In this document: in pieces, positions 21,309 to 33,607 of the stretch
Layout of the letters: each line of letters opens with the position of its first letter
How positions within the stretch are numbered: position 1 is the stretch's first letter
Assembly: GCA_944990035.1 (NCBI GenBank)
Contig: CALYLX010000156.1
Location: forward strand, 496,001-560,000
Length of the DNA stretch: 64,000 nt
Source: Clitopilus passeckerianus
Taxonomy: Eukaryota > Basidiomycota > Agaricomycetes > Agaricales > Entolomataceae
Direction of reading: 5' to 3'
The notes under the pieces: generated by a model
What the model was told of the DNA's origin: nothing
Databases searched by the model: none
What the model saw: only the letters and a program-made list of their open reading frames with translations
Position numbers and translations under genes: made by a program

Positions 21309-24300
21309 TCAGAATTCAAGTTCCCGCAACCAACGGTCTTCCTTCCTCGTGTCTTCTGATTGATGTGATTGAATCTTTTTAATGTCGAAATCTCCCAGAA
21401 TTAGAATTCCGTCCAAAGTCTGCACTCTTGAACGCATGACATATGGCATCTCTCAACCTCGGGTATCTAATAAGTCCACAACGACCTTGGAAAGCATCTG
21501 CCCTTGAGACTTATGCGCTGTGATGGCGAATGCTGGTGAAATAGGGAGCTGTGATCGTTCGACGCTCACGGACTTTTTGTTAAACAGATGGGTCATGGTG
21601 AAGTACACCTTTTCTGGCAGAATAGGCACTTCTTTCTGTTTGAAAGCGGGCATTGCCTCTCCCTCTATATCGTCAACGCGAATTACACAAGAAGTGAGTA
21701 CACGTTCTGAGCTTTTGTTGAATCTGTACCGTATTTTGACAATTGTTCCCTTTGTTCTATTCACCAGGCCATTAGTCAAGTCAAAATTATGCGACACATA
21801 CACCGACATTCCCAGAGCAAGTGGCAACCTGCCCATGAGGCCCTTGGTTTTTCCTGTGTGTAGCAGTCATAGTGATTCTATCAATTCAGGCATACTGACA
21901 GGCTTTCTTTCAATGAATAATGAATCTTCACAGACATAGTTATGAAGTTCTTGACCGGTCACCACAGCAAATGACTTTGCTCCAAGAATGTTTAAACTAT
22001 CTCTCTTTATAGAAATCTCATCAATCACAAGGAAATCGACACCTTCCCACATGAGTTTGATGTCAGAGACCGCGTTCTCGCTCATAGAAGTCCTAGCAGC
22101 ATTCATACAAAGGGCAGAGTGGAGTGTAATACCTTGTAGGTTCTTAGCTGCAATGCCCATAAATGCACAAATACGAAGCCGTCTACTTTCTCCACGTTGG
22201 GAAAAGAAGTCACGGACTGCAGAAATAACTCGAGTTTTTCCAGTCCCAGCAGACCCAGCCACATGCAGTTTCAAAGGTTCCAGCGGTGAAGCTTCAGCTC
22301 CTTCACAGATGATGCGGAACACGAGATACTGCTCTTCATTAAGGGACCATAGGGCACCGCACTGTTCCACCATCAACGGAGAAAGAGAGGCTGTCTTTCG
22401 GGCATAGTAGCATTCTCAATTCCAGGCGATGTGTCAGAATTCGCAGATGTAGAACTTGCGGTTGGTGCTCCTAAATGAATGGCAGTGACCTGTTTCTCTG
22501 CCGTCGACAAGTGTAGGTCTATTTTTTTTGACAGATGTGATTTTTCTTTTTCCTTCCAATCTTTACGACACTGATCGTACTCATCCTGCCACTCAACTTC
22601 TTGGTCGCTGATTTCCTGTACTAATTCCAAGGACCCAGAGCGGTCGTCAGTTGGCATATTACACGGGGCAAGAAGCGTGGATTCCAATGCTGATTCCACG
22701 GCAGTGCTAGCAAGTAAGGTGTTTTCCACCACTCTTTCTGACGTCAAATTATCAATTGACTGTAAAACCTGTAGCGCAACTTCCTGATCTAGCGGATTTG
22801 ATAAAGCTGGATCCACGTCCGCATTTCCAAATCGTCCAGATACTGTCAAATGATTTGGAACTTGAGAATGATCCTTGTGCTTTCCCTCAGCCATATGGAT
22901 GTCTCGTGCCTTTTTACAGTCATGTATTACTTGAATGTTCACCATGATCTGCCGAAAATGAACGGGGAAGCTCTTAGATGCCTCCAATTTTAGAAACACA
23001 TCTTCCCAGCTTTCATCGCCCTGAATTAAATCATTAATGGATCGCCATGGCTTGAATAGGATCAACATCAATCGTGCAAACTGAGCTTTCTCAGCTTCAA
23101 CACCTTGGTTGAGAAAATGTGGTCCAATGGGCACGGGGATACCATGCTCAACCAATGTTAGTCCCTTTATCACACATTCTTTTCTCTCTGGGGATGATCA
23201 GACAAGAATGCTTGATTCCATCCTACCACACTCTCATTGTACAGTACATTGTAGGACTCTGCTAAAGTTGCAACCTTCAGAGACAGAGAAGTTCTCCCAA
23301 TGTTCGACGTTACTTTCTGTGTGTAAGCCACGAAATCCCATACACATAATGAGGACATGACTGGGAGATGGAATATATAATCGACTACCTGAGATGCCAG
23401 AGGACGCAATTGATCATTGTTATCTTCAGCAACACCAAACGAGTTCCCACAAGCCAATGGGACTTCATCTGCATTCGCCTCGGTCTCAACGGTTGAGTTT
23501 GTGGCTCTATTTGAAAGAAGGTGACACCCCGGCGACGGTCGAAGCAACTCCACATACGTCTCAAAAGACGCCAAGTACACATTTTGGAATGTATGACTAG
23601 TGTACTTGTCTCTATTTCCACTAAGATAAGACATGACTTGTTGTGCAGAAAGCTCTTGGTTGCCAATAATCGTGTTTGTGCATTTTCGTAGCATTTTCTT
23701 AGCCTTTAACTCAACAGATGAAATATCAGGCTCATAATATTTCAATTTTTTGATACCGACCTCAAGAAGTGCAAACGCTACATGAGCGGGCAACTGACTT
23801 TTGGCAACGTAGTTTGTAATGTAGTACAGTACCGCTTTTGCCTCATGTTAGCATATAGGCCTATACCCTATAGGGGCAGGCTTCTTTAGTTCACAATCAC
23901 ATGATTACTCTTTGTACTCGCTTTGCTCGTATCTTTATCGCTCAGTTGCTTTTCCCTTTGATACCATAACTGAGCGGTATGTATTTATATTTCCCTATTA
24001 CCTATACACATCTAACTTACTGCTGTACTAGTGTATCTTTCGTATAGGTAATATTACAGTCACTTTTCCCTTTGATACTACGACTGAGCGTGTATCCTTC
24101 GTATAGCGCTTATCACCTCAGAACCTGAAGAAATGAATGTTATGTACATCTAGGTTACACCGAAGGGCACGTAACAACGTCAGATTAAAGTCGTTTAGCA
24201 TGCCAACAACCTTTTTTTAGCTGTACAACCCCAGAGGAAGTGTCTACCGTTGTCCGACACCGTGTATTTGTTTCACTAAAGCCAAAATGGCAACTTTGGT

Positions 24301-27029
24301 CGGACTTCTTCTTATTGTACTTATGACAGGAATTCGTGTGTTTATGGACCTGACATACTGCTATGACCTCCGCCAAGTCCTTCAATGACCGAGCAGAATA
24401 ATCGCGTTCACTCTCATCTAGCTGCTTCGTAACTGGTCGAACGCTGCATGGGTGAGGTTTGACAAAGACTGGATTGCGTGTGTTAATGTCATGACCTTCC
24501 GGTGGCTCGTTTGCTATCATGCTGTCTAAATATGATGTCAGCAAATGCTTAAACAATTCACCCAGAGGGCCCTGCAAGCGACGCTTGATTTTGTTGGCGT
24601 TTAGTCCGCCTTCCAACCATAGAACCATATGGAAATGTAATGACCCCCGGCCTTGCACCTCAACACATCCGTAATATGCCTTCACCACCCCTAGAACTCC
24701 CTCATCAAAGGAACCATCGGGCTTGGAACCAAGCAAATGTTCCAGGAATGCACGTATATAAGTGTCGAAAAATGGTGCAGCTACATGAGGATTTTTTGCA
24801 ACTAACAATGTTTGATCCCAATAACCGTTGTTATCCGATGTTGTCAAATCATCGAGATTGATATCCTCACCAGCAAGAAGCCTTATAAGAGGACTTCGCA
24901 GATCTGTAGGATTAATAGTCAGGAAAAAGCTTGGAAGCCTGTGAGTGTACATCAAAGCGCGTACAGTATATCATTTCTCATTCAAACCCTTGTGGCGGCT
25001 GTTCTGTCAACTGATCGATTCACAACCTCGACTTCCCTCATGAGATGAAGGGCACTTTTCTTGCCGGTAAAATATTCAGAAGAAAGGTCCCCTTTTGCAA
25101 GCCGGTCGGTCACGGTCGCAACATCATTCTCGTCCAGATTGGCAAATTCAACAGCAAGGCAGGAGAAATGAGGCCGCTGAACACGGATCATGGAATCTTT
25201 GACAATCTGACGACGTTGAAGAATATTGAAAGCCAAAAACAGAAAGTAGGGTGAATTTGAAACCGTCGATCTGCATAGTCCGGCCAATGGCAAATATGAT
25301 CAGCCATTGACACTGGGACTTGGCGGGCAGGAAGTTCTATTCTATTACGTCCATAGGGAAATAAAGTCGGAAAAAGTTTGGGAAATAGTTCAAGGTTTCG
25401 GTACGTATCTTCTGGGTCAGCCCCATGGGGTAACATCAGGACATTTTTGTCTTTGCACTTCATGTGTTGTAGAGCAGCTGCACGAAGATCAGCAGTTGTC
25501 GCATTGGGACTGAGATCTGTTACCAGAACTGACGAAAATGGAATTTTCTCCGATTGGTCGTCAGCGGACAAACTATGGTCTTCATGGGTGAGACCGTCAT
25601 GGCGAGATATTGGATCAATAGTGGATTCTGTATGATGAAGATGTTCAACATGAAAAGGCAAATCTGCCGTCGGTATCATGGAGTCTAGCAAGTCGTGGTT
25701 AATCTCAATATGAGAGTACAACGGACTGTTTGCTTTGAGCCAAAGTAGCGCTGCATGCACTTTGTTGCCGCACACCAAAAGCGGCTTGGCCTTTGTCCAT
25801 AACCACTCAGAAGTTGGCAGCTTAGAACCAATGAAAAGAATACATACTGGGTCAATAATGCTCTCAATTGACGGTGGAATTATCTTTCCGACATTCTCAG
25901 GCGTCTGGGGGTAAATAATAGAGTGTCCTTGATACCCACACTGGGAATTAGCACGCGGTACACTCTCTGTCGTTACAAATTGGTCTTTCCAAAGCTGAAG
26001 AACAGTCATCCGCGCATGACAGAGACTGATCATACATTCTTCAAGAGTGGACAAGTCCTCCAATTCGGATGGAACGGGCCCGAGAAACATATGATTGGCT
26101 AAAGAATACTTTGGCAAGCGGTGTAGTTTTAAAGATTCATGACAAGGACCACAAATACTGATGATTTGGCTAGATTCATGAGCAACCACCCCTCAACCAT
26201 CCAATAACATCATTGGAGACTTGACATATACATTGCGAGTGTGAGTGGAAACTCCGGCCGGATCAGCAAAGCACCGGTCAAGGATTGACATATCCATTTC
26301 TTCGGGATGCACCATATTCAAGGAGCGCCTCAGAACAAGTTCAGCACAAACAGCACATATGTCATTATGCAAATACTGAGAAGATGTGGCCCTCAGAAAT
26401 GTGTTCATCTTACTTTCCAGTACTTCTTTAGATGGAGAACTAGGCCACTCAACAGCTGCTTCACATCGTCGATGTAAGTCTGGACGGCACAGCAACTCAC
26501 GTTCTAGATCAAGTAACACTCGACGCTGCGATGGGCGTGTACAAACACAATCGCGAATCCTATCACAAAGGCTGGCAAGGGACTCCCTTGCGATGTAGGG
26601 GAGTGAAAGTGACGACAAAAGTTTAGAAAGAGCATAATAGGGCTCGTTGTGGATACGACAGCAGATTATAGCAGCTGAAAGACTGTTTTGAGTTGTCCGA
26701 GCGAACACTGGCATGCTATTAAACATTGAAAGACAGCCAGAATCCCGAGCATTGACACATGCGCCTTGTACAAAGTGCTTGAGCAACCTATCTTTGATGT
26801 CAAAGGTAGGGCCATAGAAATCAAGACCGTGAACAAGGCATGTATACAAAAGAGCTTTCCGATCATAATTATCAATCATCGTTGAAAGAGAGCCGGGCTC
26901 CAATATATTCTTTAACGGGTCTCTCAAGCGATATAAAAAGGTGGATAGACATTCTCCAGCTACTACACACAAGGATTCAGCGATTGGCATATACAGAATA
27001 GGCTGCTCTGTTGCCTCAAAGTGGACCAA
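21309..27029 (-). pseudogene. Helitron Rep-helicase gene, decayed
   Basis: Order on the minus strand: N-terminal region with LKLHRLPKYSLANHMFLGPV (about 26100); Helitron-like N domain; Rep domain with FFLTINPTDL and the HUH motif in QGRGSLHFHMVLW (about 24630-24660); the Rep tyrosine motif YITNYVAK (about 23830); central FKPWRSINDL region; Pif1-type helicase with Walker A AGSAGTGKT (about 22250) and Walker B LVIDEIS (about 22030); and C-terminal ITAHKSQGQ, PYVMRSRVQTLDG. Rep nicks DNA and the helicase unwinds it for rolling-circle transposition. Breaks: TGA after MMLLDG (26193-26195), frameshifts near 25240, 24980, 24185, 23172 and 22376, TGAs at 21867 and 21453, and a solo LTR at 23846. Helicase motifs between Walker B and LPLALGM, including the usual GDFxQLPPV, are deleted. 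Termini not found. Confidence 0.9.
23846..24115. mobile_element. Solo LTR (270 bp) in the Helitron Rep domain
   Basis: Begins TGTTAG and ends TTATCA, with the 5-bp duplication CCTCA on both sides (23841-23845 and 24116-24120). Removing it joins the Rep reading SGSE to AKAVLYYITNYVAK, so the insertion falls just before the tyrosine motif. It holds two partial copies of a unit containing CTTTTCCCTTTGATAC and CTGAGCG about 115 bp apart. The parent LTR retrotransposon is not in the window. Confidence 0.85.
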
Positions 27030-27451
27030 AAGCCGGGCAGCAAGTCATGATCTCACTAGAGAACCAATATCTCCGCTCAGAACGCCTTACAAGAATCAGT
27101 ATTCCTAGAAGCGCAGATGCCACCAAGCAGATGGAGGAAAATGGCCTCACGTTGAAGTCGCAAGTTGCTGTCATAGACTCTGATATGATGGGAGGAAACC
27201 AAGCTTAGGATAATTGCAGGGCAACAGTTGAAAAGCAAAGTAGCAGAAGTGGGAGTCATCAATGGCTCGTCAACAATTTTATCATGATATGCAAGTTTAT
27301 GCAGTGTATTGCTGTCCACAGCTGGCCATATGGTGAGAACATTATCCACACCATGAGAAAGTAATGTACACCAACAGCTGAAAACAACCCAACAACAAAC
27401 GGCACTAAGGACTCGGAGCGGAATACTTGGGTGGGTGCCAGGGAAGGTGTG
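27030..27451. other. No clear gene; possibly upstream part of the Helitron gene
   Basis: Short minus-strand frames only, with no recognisable domain. The Helitron ORF is open up to 27029, so an intron or frameshift may hide more of its N-terminus here. Nothing decisive was seen. Confidence 0.25.
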
Positions 27452-27766
27452 CTAGTGGTTGGAGATCCATAGCACTACACAATTACTTAAAGAGATGGTG
27501 TAGGGAAATGAATCACGTACGTGTTCCACCCACATATTCAACACATCTCGTCCAATGATGAAGGTTGTGCCAACGAAGTCCGCACCAAACCCCAGAGTAC
27601 AGGGTATATTGGCGTTCAGCGCGGAATTGCCGGCCCAGAGATACACTGTGAGAGGCTGTTGGATGTTGATGGTAGACCCAACAGCCATACACCACCTGGG
27701 ATTAATCATTGAATTCCTCTGACCGTCATCGACAATGAACGTTGCGTCAATGCCATTAATGGCCAA
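27452..27766 (-). CDS. Unknown exon, faintly retropepsin-like
   Basis: 104 codons from ATG to TAG/TGA. The order IDATFIVDDGQRNSMI ... VGTTFIIGRDVLNMW resembles the spacing of the D-S/T-G and hydrophobic-Gly motifs of retropepsin-like aspartyl proteases, but the first motif reads VDDGQ, not DTG/DSG. It could be a decayed protease piece of an LTR element or an unrelated exon. No neighbour settles it. Confidence 0.25.
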   Translation of the reverse strand: MAINGIDATFIVDDGQRNSMINPRWCMAVGSTINIQQPLTVYLWAGNSALNANIPCTLGFGADFVGTTFIIGRDVLNMWVEHVRDSFPYTISLSNCVVLWISNH

Positions 27767-27901
27767 TGAGTCAAAAGTATTATGATATGTATGTCAACAT
27801 GTTCTTGCATTAAAGATTCGTGTAACCTACACAGACAACAATTTATACTTTTACCACGGTCTCATGGGTGACGCTAAGCATGAATTTCTATGCCAGAATC
27901 T

Positions 27902-28235
27902 CTATCTCTGTCTCTGAATTTTACATTCCAGCCATTCAATCACTGAAACCCTAGAACTAGATGGAATTTGAACAAGCCGAGTTCTCACACCCAGATTCCA
28001 CTGCCATCCACAATCGAAATACGAGGGAGGACCAAAAATGGACGGTACATGTCTATTATGCACCACATGCCAAATGACGTTGCCAGGCTCAGCGTCCACA
28101 AACCCATGTTGCTCCACTTTGCAAGACCCACCGCAACCATGGTCGTACTTCGACATATCAAAGGCAGCATTAAAGCCTTCGGAAACCAAGGCACTGGTTT
28201 GTTCTTTTACGAGGTCTGTGCGGTACTGATTTCCT
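27902..28235 (-). CDS. Unknown exon
   Basis: A minus-strand open stretch encodes SALVSEGFNAAFDMSKYDHG, VEQHGFVDAEPGNVIWHVVH, FGPPSYFDCGWQWNLGVRTR. Composition (Trp, Cys, His, Gly) looks like a folded protein and not chance. Ends and splice sites were not fixed. No family recognised. Confidence 0.3.
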
Positions 28236-28663
28236 CAAATCAGGGTTCGGCGGTTATGCAGAAGACTGGGATGAAGTATCCAAATTTTGTGGAGCACTCA
28301 AGACAATCGGCAGAATAAATTCGTATGCGGATATGGAGAGGACAACAGAGAGGTTCTACATTGTGAGTTCAGCTGCGAAAGGAAGAACTAGATGGGGAGT
28401 ACTAACTTTCCTGCGAAAGTGAAATGTAGCATGATCATCTGGTCTATGTCCTAGCACTAGTGTAGAGTACATGTCCAGGACAGAAGCGACGAGAACTGGG
28501 GTTCATCCATCATGGATTTCGTGTAACTCCCAACCAAGCTCCTGCAACAAATTCACTCGCCCCCACCCTACCGCTAATTCCAGTGTCGTACTTTATAGAT
28601 CTGGATAAACCACAGTCACGGCCACCAAACCCCATACTACGGCTGACGTTGATAAAATAGCAG
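28236..28663. other. No supported gene
   Basis: No ORF, repeat or motif worth calling was found between the unknown exon and the possible LTR. Confidence 0.3.
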
Positions 28664-29826
28664 TGTTGCAGAGTAGCTTCGACTACTCTTGCAATTCACA
28701 TGTTTTTATTTTACTTCGACTTCGACGCTAACTTCGCTTTTCTTGGAATCATTCAGGTTTTGATTGCATCGCCGCGACTGTATAGCCATACTCTGCCAAA
28801 AAGTGGTCAAGAACACTCACCATCCACTCTTTTCTGGCAAGGGCCAGTGGGCCGCCATTTCCGATCGCATCACGTTCCTTTCAACTTCGACTGCTTCGCC
28901 AACTCGATCCGGACTCTTCGTGACTGCAAGACTGTCCCCAACAGCTCATCACCGCGTGTACATGCATTCCCCAACCTTCTTCGACCTTTTACAATTGTAT
29001 TTTCTTCTCAAATAATCGCAGCAAGTACCAAAAACATCGCCGACGCAGCCGATCGAACTTCGCGTTCAACATTTCTTCTTCTCATCTCAGCACTATATAG
29101 CACCTCTGTGCCACGGACTCATTTGCTACACCATGCTTCGACCCTTCTCGACTTTTTCCTCTCTCACTTGAACTTTGTACATACAAGGCCAACCTCTGGG
29201 AGATGGAGGGGATTTGAGGAGTTGGAAGTAGGGTTGAGTCGCACTACCTGGATTTCTCCAATGAGCTTCGTTCCCTGGGGGAGGACGAGTGCTCTCCAGT
29301 GTTTTTGCGAACTCTCTGAACCATTGCCAACTTCCTTGATGACTTGACATTCGACTGGAGTGATGTCTTCTTTTATTTATTAATTCGCTTTATATCACAA
29401 AAAACGGCCTTTGTACCTATCACACGGACTCTGTAGCACATGCATACGATACTCTTATACCTCACAAAGTGCTCATCAAAATGTATTCACCCTTTCTCGC
29501 ATTTTTGTTGCGACTCTGAGTGGATCACTAAGTTTCTCAAGTCTTCAAGTATCTCCAGAATCCTGTAAGTTTCCGAGCATTCCAAGCTTCGCTGATAATT
29601 TCCTAGGGTACATCTGTGTATTCTACCTCGCTGAGTACTATTTCATATCGCTCCCTCCACCCTGTGCATGAAGTTCTGTCGTGTTTCTTCGCACTCCCTC
29701 CCAACTTCAACAGTGTTTGCACTTCGACACTGCCAGCTTCACTTCTTTTGATCTCATCACTAACCTAAAACCGGAACGACCGGTCTCCGTCTCCTTGAAG
29801 AGGGATTAGATTTATCTTCAACAGTG
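28664..29826 (+). repeat. Possible long LTR (about 1.16 kb)
   Basis: Starts TGTTGCAGAG and ends CTTCAACA, short inverted ends of the LTR type. It is followed at once by GTGGTGACCGAGACAGGG, which resembles the primer-binding-site region of some retrotransposons. The interior is pyrimidine-rich with a 215-codon chance-like ORF. No second LTR and no target duplication was found, so this stays a candidate. Confidence 0.3.
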
Positions 29827-30629
29827 GTGACCGAGACAGGGGGACTGGTATTCCGTTCTGGTGTACCTCTTGTTGCCACTGGCTCACTTAGCCATTCACT
29901 GTGTCTACTTCGCTAGCTCCAGAGCTGACAATAGTTGAAGACACTGCTCGGAAATATTGACAGGAACGTCTCTGAATGGACACATCGAGGGCGCGGGGAA
30001 GAACTAAAAAGCTGGGAAACTTTCATGATGTTAAAGATCTACGGTATATACACAGATCTATTATACTACTGCTCAGATACTGACATTCTAGAAAGCAGGC
30101 GAATACTCAAATTTAGGGCTGTCGCGACTGTTTCTCCTTAATTTGTTTGACGTAATAAACAACACTTGGTTCTCGGTAAACGGCCTCCATAATCAATCTT
30201 TCAAACAATTTCACTCACTTCATAATTGCCCGTCTGGCAGAATCAATTTCTGTGTCTTGCAACGGCATCAGGCGGTCACAATGGTCAACCTTGGCGACAA
30301 GGACTCCGCCATACCAGTTAAATCCAAAGCCGTTTGAAACATACTGGACTGAATTAAATCAAGGACAGATGACGCCTGAGGGCAGTTACGACATGGGACA
30401 GGCATCTGATAATGGGAGAAAGTTGCAACTAAAGATATGTTTAATACAAAGACACTTTATATCTACCCTAATAGGAGAACGATCGGGCATGGTATGCCAC
30501 GTTCTGGGCACAGATCGTATTCTTGAAACCTCCTAAAAGTGGGTGGGCCTTGGGGCCCGTCGGGGAATCCACAAGGACGTGGATCATGCGCGCCATTAGA
30601 GTCCGGCGCTAATAGTCCTCAGCGGATAG
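29827..30629. other. No supported gene
   Basis: May be internal sequence of a truncated LTR element if the preceding call is right. No gag or pol motif is visible. Confidence 0.3.
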
Positions 30630-31001
30630 TTACAAATGATGCAAAAGATCTTCACCTTCAAACGCAGCTCTGATGACACCCATGTCACCGGACTGACAAG
30701 GACAATCAAAAATGTCCCTGGACAAAAATGTGGGGTAGGTGAACGATATTTGGCCGAGCATTGACTGCAATGATGCCTGGAGAACCTGCACCGCTGTATG
30801 GAACCTGTTCCCTCCGTTCGAAAATCTCTGGGTACGAGTGCTCAGTGAAATGGAGAAATATACATTTTTCTCATGGATGCAATCAACAAGTTGATACTCA
30901 TCATTTTGAGGCGTCAGATGCTCCAACTCTACAAGGTCAAGGGATAAAAGTAGAGAGTTGACCTGCGCAGCAAATTTTGCCTGTAACGACGGAGGAGCCA
31001 T
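30630..31001 (-). CDS. Unknown small protein or terminal exon
   Basis: 123 codons from an ATG at 31001: MAPPSLQAKFAAQVNSLLLS, then VDCIHEKNVYFSISLSTRTQ and FHTAVQVLQASLQSMLGQI, ending in a stop. It has the mixed hydrophobic pattern of a folded protein. It could be an exon of a gene continuing upstream at 31.1-31.4 kb. No domain recognised. Confidence 0.3.
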   Translation of the reverse strand: MAPPSLQAKFAAQVNSLLLSLDLVELEHLTPQNDEYQLVDCIHEKNVYFSISLSTRTQRFSNGGNRFHTAVQVLQASLQSMLGQISFTYPTFLSRDIFDCPCQSGDMGVIRAAFEGEDLLHHL

Positions 31002-31131
31002 AGTATGACACAGCAATGACAACGTATGGAAACACATGTCAGGAGGATGACTTTCCTGTTCTCCAATATTAGATCGGAATTGACGACAGATGGGCGGCCA
31101 ACCATATTAGAGTGGAATACGGTGCCTGTAT

Positions 31132-31431
31132 TCATCGGACCAACTTCTCCGAAAGCGACAAATGAAGGTCTTCCTGGGTTTCTCGTGAGGAATTGTTGGG
31201 TTGATATGCGTACCCCCATCTCCAGCTGCCCCATCGTACATATTTGTTGGTTGCACCATAGATGTTGTTCACCAAAAAGTTGACAAATTGGTCCAAAAGA
31301 GAATTGACCAAGGAATACCAGCCACATGTGAAACGAAGCTGGATAGCATTGCCAATGAGAGTCAGGATTGTCAGCTCTCTATAGAATGCAGTCAAAAGTT
31401 GGGTAAAGTGTAACGAAGTGAAAGGTGCCAT
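31132..31431 (-). CDS. Unknown exon
   Basis: From an ATG at 31431: MAPFTSLHFTQLLTAFYREL, then LRFTCGWYSLVNSLLDQFVN and NNIYGATNKYVRWG. A GTACGATGG donor after ATNKY is possible. Probably an exon of the same minus-strand gene as the preceding entry. Not recognised. Confidence 0.25.
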   Translation of the reverse strand: MAPFTSLHFTQLLTAFYRELTILTLIGNAIQLRFTCGWYSLVNSLLDQFVNFLVNNIYGATNKYVRWGSWRWGYAYQPNNSSRETQEDLHLSLSEKLVR

Positions 31432-31449
31432 ACTAGTGCTATAATTCAA

Positions 31450-31835
31450 CGGGAGTATTTAAAGGAAAATAGCAAGACATGATAATTAGGGGGAATACCC
31501 ATGCGACATTGAGTGAGAGACACGAAGCAGGATTATGATTAGTAAGCCATGAGCCACATGCAGCTTATGTCAACTAGTTGGCTGAGGCTTGGGGGAAACC
31601 CCTCCTATGGTAAACCGTATCGGGGATTATGTTGTATGAAGTGCAGAAATGAAGGATTTTCTGAGTATCCCATTTTGGTGGGATTATAGCCCAACATGAG
31701 AATGTGGTGTCGTGTGTGATTGTAAGGGGTACCGAGAGAGTGGATGGGTATTGACAGAAAGGGTGATAAGTGCAAGACTGATCAAGGGGTGACCTTTGGT
31801 GGGAAAAGTATGAAAACCAAGTTTGAGTACGACAG
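31450..31835. other. No supported gene
   Basis: Unique-looking sequence up to the left edge of the first LINE fragment; nothing recognised. Confidence 0.3.
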
Positions 31836-33607
31836 TGCAAGTTCTTTGAGAGTAGGATCCAGACGATTGCTACTACCAACAAGCGTCCATGGGATCTTAT
31901 GCGCTGGGCCAAACAGCTTGAGCTCCCTGCACATGAAGCAATTCGCCATAATGGTGAACCTCACAGTTCTCTTGAGTTGCTTTGGGGTACTCTTGATTCA
32001 ACATACAACTCGGCGTCTGACCGCCCTGTTTATCCCTTTGTGCTCGACAAAGTGCCTCAGTCTCCTCCATGCAAGTGGTGGGACTTTGGCGTCAACGAGC
32101 TTAGAGCAGAACTTGCAAAGTGCTCAAATACTTTTGCTCCAGGTCCTGATCGCCTTACATGGTATCAGCTCAAATCCTTGGTGGCTGACACTGTCATTGG
32201 AACCAAATTCGTCGAGATTGCCAATGCCTGCCTTCAGGTTGGTCACTAGCCTTCTCACTTCAAAGAGTTGCATTCTGCCATTGTTCCCAAGCCTGGCAAA
32301 CCGCACTATTCCACTCCCAAGATGTTCCGCTTTATCATGTTGCTCAACACACTGGGCAAACTGTTTGAAAAGATGATTGCAAACTGCATGCAGTTTGAAG
32401 CGCAGAAGTTCAGTGTATTCCACCCCAACCAGTTTGGAGGTGTGCGCCAACACTCTACTGAGGATTCAGGTGTTTACCTCACTCACATTGTCAAGGCCGG
32501 TTGGGCTAGAGGGTTGAAGACAAGTGTGGTCACGTTTGACCTTGCTCAGTTCTTCCTTTCTCTTAACCATGATATGCTGCTACGCATACTGCGCAGGCTT
32601 GACTTCACGCTGGAAGTTTGCAACTTCTTTGTGTCTTACCTTGTTGGTAGACACACCTCTTACAGCTGGAACGGTGAAGAGTCCAGCAAGTATTCTGCGG
32701 ATGTTGGCATTGGCATTGGCCAGGGATCTGTTCTATCACCTCTCCTCTCTGTGCTATACCTGGTGCCAGTGATTAGACTCTTGGAGCTGTTACAACACTC
32801 ATGTTGTATGTAGATGATGGTTCAATCATTATCCAGTCGCCATCCTTTGGGGAGAATGTCGCCCTACTCCAACAAGTGTATGCTGTCATCACATAGCTTG
32901 TTACTGCACTTGGCCTTGTCTTGGAACATGACAAGACAGAGGTCTTCCACTTCTCTTGTAAGCACAACAATGTCAACCCTGCCATCGACTGAGGCTTTGC
33001 TCCACATACTGGCAACTCGCCACTTTAACCCAAGAGCGTTTGGCGCTACTGAGGCTTCTACTTTGACCGGTTGCTGTCTTTCAGCCACCATGTCAAGTAT
33101 TACTCCACCAAGGCTCTGACGACTGTCAAGGCAATGATCATGCTTGGTAACTTATCTAGGGGTATCACCTCTCTGCAGAAGCGGCTGCTCTACCATGCAT
33201 GTGTCCTTCTGGTCGCTACATATGGTGTGGGCCTCTGGTTCTACAAAGGTGCAAGGTGCAAGACTGCTATGTCACACTTGTGCACTATGCAACACAAGGC
33301 TGCTAGGTGGATAACTGGCGCCTTTCACCCATCGCCGGGTGGGGGGACTAAGTCTATTGCTGGTCTCCCTGCTATTCATTTGTACATCAGGAAACTGGTT
33401 GAACGTGGCCAGGCGCATATTGGCACCCTGATTGGCAACCACCCTACGCTGTCGCTTATTAGTGACAAGCACCAGCAGTATGAAGGAACAATGCGCCTTC
33501 TTTCGTCTCTCTCCAACTTGTCGTGACACGTGTGCGGCAACTTGCGCTCCACGGTTGTGGATTCCGATGCACATGCTGTGCGTGTTTCTGAGCCTCTTGA
33601 AACCCTC
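31836..33607 (+). pseudogene. LINE copy A: ORF2 fragment (linker, RT, start of the post-RT region)
   Basis: Corresponds to ORF2 residues about 357-950 of the intact copies. The RT region is recognisable (VTFDLAQFFLSLNHDML, GQGSVLSPLLSVLYLVP, YVDDGS with the catalytic Asp pair). It has a TAG early, a TAG in the VIT-LVTALG stretch, a 3-codon duplication in GIGIGQG, and frameshifts around 32790 and 33000. It diverges more than other copies, so it is among the oldest here. Both element ends are missing. Confidence 0.85.

Noticed and set aside
28700..29347. 215-codon plus ORF starting MFLFYFDFD
   Set aside because: Low-quality composition (Ser, Leu, Thr, Phe from pyrimidine-rich DNA), no domain, and it overlaps a possible LTR.
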